Source of the DNA: Gammaproteobacteria bacterium | GTDB taxonomy: Bacteria > Pseudomonadota > Gammaproteobacteria > Enterobacterales > Kangiellaceae | Length of the DNA stretch: 64,000 nt | Reading direction: 5' to 3' | Assembly: GCA_013373375.1 (NCBI GenBank) | Contig: JABXHY010000024.1 | Coordinates: forward strand, 124,001-188,000 | Shown here: piece after piece, positions 49,709 through 58,820 of the stretch | Position numbering within the stretch: the first letter of the stretch is position 1 | Layout of the letters: every line of letters begins with the position of its first letter | Position numbers and translations under genes: made by a program | The notes under the pieces: generated by a model | The model's input: only the letters and a program-made list of their open reading frames with translations | Told to the model about the DNA's origin: nothing | Databases searched by the model: none

Positions 49709-51178
49709 TTAATCAAATTTGATATAATCTCGTGGATCAACTTGCTCTCCACCTTTACGAACTTCAAAGTGAACATGAGGTCCTGTTGTTTTTCCGGTAA
49801 CACCGACTTTACCAATTAACTGTCCTTGCTTCACAAGATCTCCCTCGACAACATTCATCGAGTCTAAATGCGAGTAAACCGTATGCGTCTCATTGCCATG
49901 GTCAATGATAATGATGGTGCCGTAGTTTTTTGCTTTGTCCAGCTTGGTCGTTGCGATGATAACTTTACCAGCACCTGCTGCGACAACAGGTGAATGCATT
50001 TCTGCTGCTAAATCTATGCCTTTATGAAACTTATGGAATTTATTTTTAACACCAAAGTTTGAGCTAACTTTCGCTTGCTTTACAGGATTCTCCATATTTG
50101 TACCAGCTCTGCTAGTGTCTTTTCCGTCGGTTGGATAAAAACTGTAAGCCATTGAGCTAAAACTCAATGCAAACATTGAGAGACCTATAGCTTTAATAGC
50201 ACTATTGACTCTTACATCGGAAGGTTTCATTATATGCTTTATTCTCATTGTGATACTCCTATGTGTTTTCGGTGAGAAGGCTGCAACCGCATGATTGGCG
50301 TCTTCGGTTGCAGATCCGCGGAGGATTTTTAGCATTGCTTGTGCGTAAATCCTCCGCAAATTCTTTTTGTTCTTTAGCACTTGTCTATCGCAACTACTTT
50401 CTATTGCCCAGTTTAATGAATGGTGAATACTTCGTAAAAATGGGTTAAACCAAAAAATGCAAAGCAAAAACTGAGTGAGTAAAGTTGCAAGACCATCGTA
50501 TCGTCTTAGGTGAGTTAGCTCATGTTGAATTAAAAGTTTTAATTCTTTGCTGGATAAAGACTGAATGGCGCTTTCTGTTAGTACTAATGTTGGTTCAGTC
50601 CACTGCACAATAAAAGGCGATATTTTCTTATTGCTGACCAATATTGTTACGTACTTTTGTCGGGCCAGTCGGTTAATACTGCTGATCATGTTTGATTGTT
50701 GAGTAAACTCGAACGGATTAAGTTCGAACTGTTTAATGTTGGTAGAAGCAGTAACAATTTGCCTGACAGATACTATTTGGTGAATAAAGAGTTTTAAATT
50801 ATAGAGCGCACCGGTGACACATATTAAAAACCAGCTGAACTTTAACCAGCTTGCTAAATCTAGTTGTGCAAATACAGACGAGCTTATGTCACTGAAAGTT
50901 GCTTGGCTTTGGCTTGAAAACAAAGGCCCGAAGTAAAAATCGTTCAATATGTTTACATTTGAATTGGTTTGATTGGCGGGAACTAATTCAATAAATGAAG
51001 TCGCAACACAGCATACAAATACCACTAACCAAAAGTTCTTCCACTGATTTATCCAATATAATCGTCGAGATAGGATACTCGCGATTACATAAGCTAAAGC
51101 AGACGCAGCTATGCTATAGATTGATACTCGCGCAAAGATATCAAGAAAATTAATGAAACTATCCATTGTTGCTGTCAC
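49709..51178 (-). CDS. BlaR1-like M56 metallopeptidase fused to C-terminal M23 (LytM) peptidase
   Basis: HELTHLRRYDGLATLL (M56 HExxH), later TM, then VSSNFGVKNKFHKFHKGIDLAA...GPHVHFEV (M23 HxxxD and HxH). Confidence 0.9.
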   Translation of the reverse strand: MTATMDSFINFLDIFARVSIYSIAASALAYVIASILSRRLYWINQWKNFWLVVFVCCVATSFIELVPANQTNSNVNILNDFYFGPLFSSQSQATFSDISSSVFAQLDLASWLKFSWFLICVTGALYNLKLFIHQIVSVRQIVTASTNIKQFELNPFEFTQQSNMISSINRLARQKYVTILVSNKKISPFIVQWTEPTLVLTESAIQSLSSKELKLLIQHELTHLRRYDGLATLLTQFLLCIFWFNPFLRSIHHSLNWAIESSCDRQVLKNKKNLRRIYAQAMLKILRGSATEDANHAVAAFSPKTHRSITMRIKHIMKPSDVRVNSAIKAIGLSMFALSFSSMAYSFYPTDGKDTSRAGTNMENPVKQAKVSSNFGVKNKFHKFHKGIDLAAEMHSPVVAAGAGKVIIATTKLDKAKNYGTIIIIDHGNETHTVYSHLDSMNVVEGDLVKQGQLIGKVGVTGKTTGPHVHFEVRKGGEQVDPRDYIKFD

Positions 51179-51551
51179 TGTCTTTGAGTAATTTCTCTAA
51201 TTCTTTGAGCTCTTGTTTATCCAGTAATTTACTGTCGGCAAACATTGAAATAGGCAGAGCACTGTCAACTTCCAATACGCTACGCGTGAAGTCCTTTATG
51301 TAACTTGCTAAGGTTTTGATTTTTCCCAGAGTCGGTGAGAATACGCGAATGCCATGAACCTCTGTCACATCAAGAAACTCTTTTGCGGTCATTCTATCGA
51401 GCGTTTTGCGTGTTGAAGAATATGACCAGTCTAATTGTTCTACCGCTTGATCATGTATCTCTCGCGCACCCAGTGGTGACTTTTTCCAAAGTGTTTTAAG
51501 TATGACCAACTCTTTCGGAGAAGGCTTTGTAGACTCTTGATGCTTAGGCAT
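51159..51551 (-). CDS. BlaI/MecI/CopY family transcriptional regulator
   Basis: ELVILKTLWKKSPLGAREIHDQAVEQLDWSYSSTRKTLDRMTAKEFL; overlaps M56-M23 gene start. Confidence 0.9.
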   Translation of the reverse strand: MPKHQESTKPSPKELVILKTLWKKSPLGAREIHDQAVEQLDWSYSSTRKTLDRMTAKEFLDVTEVHGIRVFSPTLGKIKTLASYIKDFTRSVLEVDSALPISMFADSKLLDKQELKELEKLLKDSDSNNG

Positions 51552-51587
51552 TTCTTTGAACCCTGTAAATTCACTGGATGACCTTTA

Positions 51588-51614
51588 TGTCGCGAGTATG
51601 CGACAAGTGTCGCG
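51588..51614 (-). promoter_or_regulatory. Candidate BlaI operator: TGTCGC-GAGTAT-GCGACA plus adjacent TGTCGCG half-site
   Basis: Perfect 6-bp inverted repeat 37 bp upstream of the blaI-like start. Confidence 0.45.
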
Positions 51615-51827
51615 CAATGTCAAATGGAATGATCGTCTGGAAATAACAACTGGTGCCTAGAGATAAAAGATTAAAGATACAATTTAATTTGAGGGTTACT
51701 TTATTTATCAGGCTCTTAATGAATTGTGTAGTGGAGCAGGAGACAAAAGCAGATAGTTTTACTAACTTATCTGCATTTTGATTTATATCGGTCACTTATA
51801 GATCAGAGTATAAAGTTGAGTGTTCGC

Positions 51828-52241
51828 TTAGCGGACTTTATTTTCCACATGCTTTTTGAAGTTATTTAATATACTTTGCCAACCTTGTTTCTGCATTTCA
51901 GCAGAGTTTTCATCTTCGGCTTCGAACTCTTCAATTACTTTCACACTCTTGTCCTGCTCGATAAATTCAACTGTTACTAGTCGGCCATCTTCAATTTTAT
52001 AGTGAATTGCTCGCTTGGGATTGATATGAATAAAGGTTCCGTTAAAATCAAAACCCATAGAGCCATCTTTGGCTTCCATCCGGTAGCAAAAGTTACCGTC
52101 TTTTTTAAGGTCTAATTCTGCGCTTGGACAAGCCCAGTCATCAGACGCAAAATTCCACCCGATAATATCTTCGGGAGTGGTCCATGCTGACCATACTGCG
52201 TCAAGCGAGGCATTAACTTGCGTTTCAATGATTATCTTCAT
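51828..52241 (-). CDS. SRPBCC/AHSA1-type domain protein
   Basis: VWSAWTTPEDIIGWNFASDDWACPSAELDLKKDGNFCYRMEAKDGSMGFDFNGTF. Confidence 0.88.
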   Translation of the reverse strand: MKIIIETQVNASLDAVWSAWTTPEDIIGWNFASDDWACPSAELDLKKDGNFCYRMEAKDGSMGFDFNGTFIHINPKRAIHYKIEDGRLVTVEFIEQDKSVKVIEEFEAEDENSAEMQKQGWQSILNNFKKHVENKVR

Positions 52242-52280
52242 TTTATAGCCTTTTAAATAAGCGGTAGTCTTTTAACAATC

Positions 52281-52652
52281 TTATGCCGTTTGGTGTGAGT
52301 CTGTAAACTCTCGGATTTGAATATGGTTTCCATCACAATCAGTAATATTAGAAACTTTAAACAACGGATTTGCCCATTCACCTTCAAACGACTGACCTCC
52401 TAGATTGATAGCTGCATTTTTAGTTTCATTTATATTGTCTACGGTGAAGAATAGTTTTACTCGACTGAACGCTTCCTCTGGCATTCGAAAAGGAGGTGTA
52501 TGAATTACAAGATTAAACCCATTTCGATCCAGACTTATCAAATCATCTGTTTCCCTCAGCACTTTCATATCAAAAAGGCTTTGATAAAACCTTGCCAGAT
52601 TCATTATATTGTTTGAATAAATGAGAGCTCCATTTTGTGCTGGACCTGCCAT
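52281..52652 (-). CDS. VOC (glyoxalase/bleomycin resistance) family protein
   Basis: LARFYQSLFDMKVLRETDDLISLDRNGFNLVIH...VSNITDCDGNHIQIREF. Confidence 0.88.
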   Translation of the reverse strand: MAGPAQNGALIYSNNIMNLARFYQSLFDMKVLRETDDLISLDRNGFNLVIHTPPFRMPEEAFSRVKLFFTVDNINETKNAAINLGGQSFEGEWANPLFKVSNITDCDGNHIQIREFTDSHQTA

Positions 52653-52743
52653 TAAAACTCCTATTTTGTTATAGAACTCTAAGCGCTTTTACATTCATAT
52701 TGCATTGTATAAGTTTTATGCGTTGATAATGAAAATTACCGGA

Positions 52744-55347
52744 TCATTCATCAAACCTAAATACACCATCGTCTGTCCATAATAACGACTCCGAAAGATA
52801 ACAAGTATCGCTATAATAAGGATCTGAATACCATGTTCGTCCATTATTAAAGGTCATCAGGCCACCATATTCGGAAACAAGCAACGTCCACCGCTTGAGA
52901 GGATCAGAGCATATTTTTACTTTAGAACCATGAGAAGCTGTACGTATTTTTTCGAAAGTAAGGCCATTATCCTGTGAAATCTGGATGAGGTCATCTGAAA
53001 TTAGATAGAGCTTTGAAAACACAGGATCATACTCAATATCATTAAACCAGTCTTCAGTTTCCTGAATCTCTTCCCAATGTTCACCGCCATCCTTGCTTTG
53101 CCAAAACTGTCGCTGGTCAATTATCCATCCGATGTTATCGTCAGGATGCCATATTAATTCCCGATACTCTTTGTACTCATCAACGTCAGAATCTTCATTA
53201 TCAAAATCAATGGAGCCAATAGAGTCCGCGACTAATTTGGTTTGCTGAATATCGAACTTAAATAAAGAGTTTTCGAGTGTTGCCCAACAAGTCAAATCAC
53301 AAACGACATAATCAAACTTGAAGTCGTGCAACACTTGCCAAGTTTGACCATAATCCAATGAGTAGCTTAATTGAAGGTTATGATCAATATGCGTGATGAG
53401 ATCAAGGTTCTTAGTTGACCGCATATAGCTGGAATCAGCTTCCTCATTACTAAAACTCTTAATGAGTTGGTTAATACCTTGCTTATGCGAGAATAGATTC
53501 TCTCCATCCCAAAAGTAAAATGTTTGCTCAATTTCTCCTAAATAATCGAGTCCGTAACAACTTTGCTTAAAATCAACAATATTGCTTTGCCATGTTTCTC
53601 CAAAGTTTTTTGTGTTGAAAATAACGCAACCCGCTTCAGCAATAGCAAAACCCATATCGTCAGCGTACAAAATTTGAGAGGAGCTTTCATTGATGGACAG
53701 ATTGATAGTATGCCAATTTTGTCCATTGTCGTCGGTGTATCGGAGATTATCGCTTATAAGCCACAACCGATTAAATTCTGCATCCCAAATAATATGATTA
53801 TCATCTGTCTCAAGTAATGTGAGCAATTCGGGATCGAATGAACTTTTTTCTTCGATAGCATTGAATAAAAGCTCTCTTTGTTGTTCCTTAAGTTTTAGGG
53901 CTTCTGTTAGGCGTTCTTCTTTTGGTAATACATTGCGTGTCTTTTCACAATCTTTATGTTTCTTTTCCTCTTCCTTTGCTGACCACTCATAATAAATACA
54001 GAATAGTTGCGAATTTCTATTTGGGTCTTTGGTTAGCCAAAATCCAGACTTTTTCTTCCAGTCGTCGTAGTCAACTTCTATCCAGGTCAATTTTCCATCA
54101 CGGTAAAAATAGTCGCGAACACATTGTTTATCGATATCAATTGGTGGAGTGACGTTGATCCAAGAGTGGAGATTATTGTCCATCTGCCAAAGCTGACAGT
54201 TTGCAATAAGGTGCGCTGTCGAGAGATCGTCGGAAAAGGTAATTGAATTAAAACTATGATAATCATCCCATAACTGAGCGCCGGATAGACTATAGAAATC
54301 AAATGCCTCCCAAGTGACGCCATTATCTTTTGAATAGCCAAGTTCACCAGAGTTGCTAAATGCGACTGCATCATTATTCTTCCCATGTTTTAAATATACG
54401 ATGGGGTCCTTTAAAGGGAGTTCATTGAACTGAAATGTTTCGCCTCTATCGTTAGATTTTATTAGATAGTACTGGCTGGTCATGAGAATGTCGTCACCAC
54501 GAATGGACCGAGTCATTGTTGTATCGGAAAGCGCCATACTCACTGGGGTGAACATCTGTTTGAAAACTCGTTGACTGGGTACTTCAGGCTCTTCGTCTGA
54601 AAAATCAAACTCTACTTTTTCTCTTCCCCAATTCCAGTGTTCGAAGATTGATTCTCCATCGCTTGGTATTGTGTAGAGATACGCAACGTTTCCCACGGCT
54701 AAAGCAATAGTGATTGCAACACAACTCCAAATATGTGAGCGCTTAAACGATTCTAGTGGTGCTGCTGAAAGTTGGCTATGACCAACACGCCAAAATAGTA
54801 ATGCGATGTATAAGGTACTTAGCCAAATCGCGATAAAAGAAATTTCACTAAAAAATAAACTCAGCGACAAAACGCCAAACCAGAAAAATGAGTACCGAAT
54901 CGGTTCGCGTAGCCCTAGCAAGTCGTTTGAGCATTGTGCTAATTTTACGCCTAGCACTATGGTCATTATGATGACAAATAAATAGACGACAAAGATAACC
55001 AGACAGGCAAGTAGAATAGCCATAAAGCCAGAAATCGAATTCTGCGCATACAGTAACCACAATAAGCCCAAAGAGCCAAAACTTAAAACGTTTGACCACG
55101 TATACAAATGAATATGAATATTGGCACCCTGAAAATCAGCAAACTCATTCAGTAACCTTTTAAAACCAAGCATTAGATAAACGAAGGAAACGAATAACAA
55201 AAGGTTGCTCGCGGTAAACAACCACTTTTTAAACTCGGAATACTCAGCGATAAGACTGAAAAGTAGCGGAAAATAGGTGACGTTCAATACAAAATGAACG
55301 ATTGAAATGTAACTACAGCGTCGAGCAAAAGATGATAGATCAGACAT
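52744..55347 (-). CDS. Membrane protein with BNR/sortilin-type beta-propeller repeats
   Basis: N-terminal ~6 TM segments, then Asp-box-like repeats (SNDRGETFQFN, SKDNGVTWEAF, TDDNGQNWHTI, SLDYGQTWQVL, SKDGGEHWEEI, SQDNGLTFEKI). Confidence 0.8.
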   Translation of the reverse strand: MSDLSSFARRCSYISIVHFVLNVTYFPLLFSLIAEYSEFKKWLFTASNLLLFVSFVYLMLGFKRLLNEFADFQGANIHIHLYTWSNVLSFGSLGLLWLLYAQNSISGFMAILLACLVIFVVYLFVIIMTIVLGVKLAQCSNDLLGLREPIRYSFFWFGVLSLSLFFSEISFIAIWLSTLYIALLFWRVGHSQLSAAPLESFKRSHIWSCVAITIALAVGNVAYLYTIPSDGESIFEHWNWGREKVEFDFSDEEPEVPSQRVFKQMFTPVSMALSDTTMTRSIRGDDILMTSQYYLIKSNDRGETFQFNELPLKDPIVYLKHGKNNDAVAFSNSGELGYSKDNGVTWEAFDFYSLSGAQLWDDYHSFNSITFSDDLSTAHLIANCQLWQMDNNLHSWINVTPPIDIDKQCVRDYFYRDGKLTWIEVDYDDWKKKSGFWLTKDPNRNSQLFCIYYEWSAKEEEKKHKDCEKTRNVLPKEERLTEALKLKEQQRELLFNAIEEKSSFDPELLTLLETDDNHIIWDAEFNRLWLISDNLRYTDDNGQNWHTINLSINESSSQILYADDMGFAIAEAGCVIFNTKNFGETWQSNIVDFKQSCYGLDYLGEIEQTFYFWDGENLFSHKQGINQLIKSFSNEEADSSYMRSTKNLDLITHIDHNLQLSYSLDYGQTWQVLHDFKFDYVVCDLTCWATLENSLFKFDIQQTKLVADSIGSIDFDNEDSDVDEYKEYRELIWHPDDNIGWIIDQRQFWQSKDGGEHWEEIQETEDWFNDIEYDPVFSKLYLISDDLIQISQDNGLTFEKIRTASHGSKVKICSDPLKRWTLLVSEYGGLMTFNNGRTWYSDPYYSDTCYLSESLLWTDDGVFRFDE

Positions 55348-55487
55348 AAAATTCCGTTTCTTATATGAGTCAATAGTTAACTAACTGAACTTTAAAGTGT
55401 CGGTGATGTTAAGTACAGCGTCAAGTAAGAATCTTGAAAGAAGAGCGGATGAAATCGTCTTTTAATAAACTGTCCAGCCTATGTACG

Positions 55488-55547
55488 GGATAAATCGGTA
55501 CTGGATAACTCGGTATTGGATAACTCGGTATTGGATAAGTCATTATG
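55488..55547. repeat. Tandem repeat, 15-bp unit, 4 copies (consensus GGATAACTCGGTATT), last copy degenerate
   Basis: GGATAAATCGGTACT / GGATAACTCGGTATT / GGATAACTCGGTATT / GGATAAGTCATTATG, read directly. Confidence 0.9.
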
Positions 55548-55603
55548 CACTGCTAATACTTTTCAGATTCACTAATATAGCTATTTATTAGTGTAGTAAA
55601 TTA

Positions 55604-56080
55604 TTAATTTCTTAATATTTTTTGTGCCTGTGGATTTCCGTTTCTGGCAGCTCTTTTAATCCAATACTCTGCTTTTTTTATATCTTTTTCTACGCTTTGA
55701 CCGCTGTTATACATGACAAATAACATAAACTGAGCGTGATTATGGTCTTTACCTGCGGCTTTTTTATAGTAAGTAAAGGCTTTATCATAATCTCGTTTAA
55801 CGTATTGACCTAAATAATACATTTCTGCCAGTAGCGTTAATGAGCTGCTCTGCCCGGTAAGCGCAGACTTTTCACACCACTTAAAAGCCGTTTCGTAGTT
55901 CTTCTGAGCACCGTCTTCTCCATATAAATATCTGTAGCATAGAGCATGCATTGCGTTAGAGTCTCCTTCTTCAGCCAGAGGCAATACATCTGATACTGGC
56001 ATATTGATAATGGCTCTTTCACTTGGCCTTGAGGCGCACCCAACCAGCAAAACTAAAAGTATTAGCCAGCTATACCGCAT
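55604..56080 (-). CDS. Sel1-repeat lipoprotein
   Basis: Lipobox LVGCAS; repeats AMHALCYRYLYGEDGAQKNYETAFKWCEKSA, AEMYYLGQYVKRDYDKAFTYYKKAA. Confidence 0.85.
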   Translation of the reverse strand: MRYSWLILLVLLVGCASRPSERAIINMPVSDVLPLAEEGDSNAMHALCYRYLYGEDGAQKNYETAFKWCEKSALTGQSSSLTLLAEMYYLGQYVKRDYDKAFTYYKKAAGKDHNHAQFMLFVMYNSGQSVEKDIKKAEYWIKRAARNGNPQAQKILRN

Positions 56081-56727
56081 TATTTCACCGTTGATTTCTT
56101 GTCGTTTTTAAGCCTTCTCAGTGTAGTCGATTACTTTTCTTTGTTGAAGTAAGTTTGTCCGAAAGGATGTTGCGGTGTTTTTATCCAGTTTCGTGATGGT
56201 TAAAATTAACAAATGACGATTATTCTCATTATTAAAATAGAAAATATTTCTAGTGATTATCTTTTCTTATCTACTCGATTATGAATATTAATTGTATACC
56301 TTGTTTCATTTAAATTTGGGATTTAAAGATAGTATTAAGAAAGTTACTTATACAAGTTCCTAACAATAGAGCATACATGCGTGATGTAAATATGCTAATT
56401 TATAGGCTCCCTTACCTAGAATATCCATCCATTAAAACAATCAAAACTAAATTTAATTCTATACAACCTATGCTTTTAATATGTGATGAAAGATTTTTCG
56501 TTTTTTCTTGTCTTTCAGTCAGAGAGCTCTCACTTAAAAGAATAAAAAAATATCAAGTATTCAATGTGATTATTAACTAAATAGTCTGTCGTTATTTACT
56601 AGATAAAACTAATGATGACGTTAAAGTGTGCGCCCCTCGAAGCTTGTGGTTCTTCGTGATAGTCATTTTTAAATTTATTAATCTCGCTGTTGTCGAGGTT
56701 AAGCGAAACTCTAAGGAATAATCATTA

Positions 56728-58041
56728 ATGTTAAATCAAGTATTCACTAGTGGATTAATTAAACGAGCCATCGCATCATTATCAATAGCTTGTTTTGGGC
56801 TTACTGCTTTTGCTGATGACGACACCAATACAATTGTGGAACCATTAATTACCACAACTTGGAGTCAAAGTGGTGGTTACAATCCTAACTTTACCTATAA
56901 CAGCAAAACGCCTTTATTTGGAAATAAGCGAGCTCCTGTTGGCTGTATCGCAGTTGCTTTCGGTCAGGTATTAAATTACTACGGATATCCAAAAAAAGGT
57001 ATTGGTGCGAACCAATACTGTAATGGCGGCGGTTCAGTTTACAGTTGTACCGATGTGATTGAAGCCAACTTTTATTTAGCTCGTTATAACTGGAATGCAA
57101 TGCCGAATGCATTAAATTATTCAAGTTCGCAAGAGAGTATTGATGCAGTGTCAACATTGTTATTTCATATTGGAGCAGCAGTAAATGTAACTTATGGCAA
57201 AGAAGGGTCGGCTGCAAAATTGGGTAACCCTGCAGTTATTTATAATTTCCGTCGCCATTTTAATATGCCAGAACTCGAGTCAAAGTATCGCCGTGATTAC
57301 TCTTCAAATGATTGGTATCAATTGATTGTTAACGAGCTACAAAACGGTCGACCGGTTGTTCTAGTCGGGTTTAATTCGCAGGTTGACGCAGGTCACGCCT
57401 ATATTATCGATGGTGTGAATGCTGAAGGACAGGTTCATGTTAATTGGGGATGGGGTGGCTATCTTAATGGTTACTTTGACCTTGAAACACTTAAAACACC
57501 ACACGGTAGTTTTACCGAAGATCTTTTCGCTCTGATTAATTTCACGCCTTACACTCAAGCAGAAGGAATGTCGTGTAACGGTAATGTAGGATCTCGATGT
57601 TCAAATGGTTTGCAATGTGTGTCTAATCAATCGGGAAATACTATTCTAGATTTTGTTAACAACGATGATTATGGCACTTGTTTGGTGGTTGATATTGAAG
57701 AACCGACCGAACCTGAAGAACCGGTCGAGCCAATCGAAATGGTAGAAGTTGAGTATCAAGAATCAGGCTCTGTTAGCGCCGGGCAGTGGTTGCATTTTGG
57801 ACCATACCAAACATTAGACGATATTAAAATTGTTATGTCGGGTGATAATGACGCTGATCTATACGTTCGCAAAAGCGCTCAGCCAACGGCACAATCATAC
57901 GACTGTCGTCCTTATCGAGCACACAGTAACGAGGCATGTGAGTTTGAAGAAGCAGGGGAATACTATGTTTCTATTAATGGATATCGACAGTCAGCTTTTT
58001 CCTTAAGCATAATCACTAAGGAACAAATGACGGTCGAATAA
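56728..58041 (+). CDS. C10 (streptopain-like) cysteine peptidase with Cys-rich segment, Glu/Pro linker and PPC domain
   Basis: APVGCIAVAFGQVLNYYGYP (catalytic Cys), DAGHAYIIDGV (catalytic His), VNWGWGGYLNGYF; C-terminal DADLYVRKSAQPTAQSYDCRPY. Confidence 0.88.
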   Translation: MLNQVFTSGLIKRAIASLSIACFGLTAFADDDTNTIVEPLITTTWSQSGGYNPNFTYNSKTPLFGNKRAPVGCIAVAFGQVLNYYGYPKKGIGANQYCNGGGSVYSCTDVIEANFYLARYNWNAMPNALNYSSSQESIDAVSTLLFHIGAAVNVTYGKEGSAAKLGNPAVIYNFRRHFNMPELESKYRRDYSSNDWYQLIVNELQNGRPVVLVGFNSQVDAGHAYIIDGVNAEGQVHVNWGWGGYLNGYFDLETLKTPHGSFTEDLFALINFTPYTQAEGMSCNGNVGSRCSNGLQCVSNQSGNTILDFVNNDDYGTCLVVDIEEPTEPEEPVEPIEMVEVEYQESGSVSAGQWLHFGPYQTLDDIKIVMSGDNDADLYVRKSAQPTAQSYDCRPYRAHSNEACEFEEAGEYYVSINGYRQSAFSLSIITKEQMTVE

Positions 58042-58123
58042 GAAACTTGATTGAGCGATCGTTAGCGCGGTTGAAAGGAGTCGAAAACCGCGCTTACTTT
58101 TTCTAATGGATTTACTTAATTGT

Positions 58124-58660
58124 CTAAGAGTTAATTGCAAGAGTTGATGTAATCAGTTGAAAGCAAGGTTGGTCAATTTCCTGTCGAATTAAAATTTTAT
58201 TTGGTAGATCAGTTATTAGCACGTCATAATGGTTAGGCAAATACTCTGAAACTCTAAGATTCTCATCCGTTCTCTTTATTTTGAATGTACCTGTAATTAA
58301 TGGCGACACTGTGGGCTGTTTTGATTTTGAATCATAAGAAATAGAATCAGAGATAATCGTTTCGCTTGTTAATTGATTATTTCTAAATTGCTGTATAACC
58401 ACACCTTCAACGGATTTTGTACATGTAGAACTGTAATTGATTTTAGGTGTTTGATCTTGATGATGGGTAAAACGTGTTAGGCGGTGAACATTAATTACTA
58501 AACCGATTAAACCAAGGATAATAACCAACAGTATTTTCCCACCCAATTTATTCGACTTTGATCTAACGTTATGTTCGTTCACTTGTTGTAATCTTTCAAT
58601 TATCCGCTCAATTGAGTCACTATCACTGTTTTTAGAGTCGACGTTGTTCTTTTTTTTCAT
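58124..58660 (-). CDS. Hypothetical single-TM protein
   Basis: 178 aa; basic N-terminus, one TM (GGKILLVIILGLIGLVINV). Confidence 0.5.
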   Translation of the reverse strand: MKKKNNVDSKNSDSDSIERIIERLQQVNEHNVRSKSNKLGGKILLVIILGLIGLVINVHRLTRFTHHQDQTPKINYSSTCTKSVEGVVIQQFRNNQLTSETIISDSISYDSKSKQPTVSPLITGTFKIKRTDENLRVSEYLPNHYDVLITDLPNKILIRQEIDQPCFQLITSTLAINS

Positions 58661-58820
58661 AGTTGCAATGGTTATCTTAACTGATTATTAACGCGATTAT
58701 TAATTGATCGCGAGAATTCTTTCCGGGAGAGCTACTCTAACTCCATTCGCCAATTAGTGGGAAATATTATACCCTGAGTGGGCGAAATACTAACAATAGA
58801 TAATACGGATGAGGCCTACT

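Noticed and set aside
51571-51795. Minus-strand 74-aa ORF upstream of blaI
   Set aside because: Covers the putative operator region; no recognisable motif or RBS
56377-56580. 67-aa + ORF
   Set aside because: AT-rich intergenic region, no RBS or homology features evident; likely spurious
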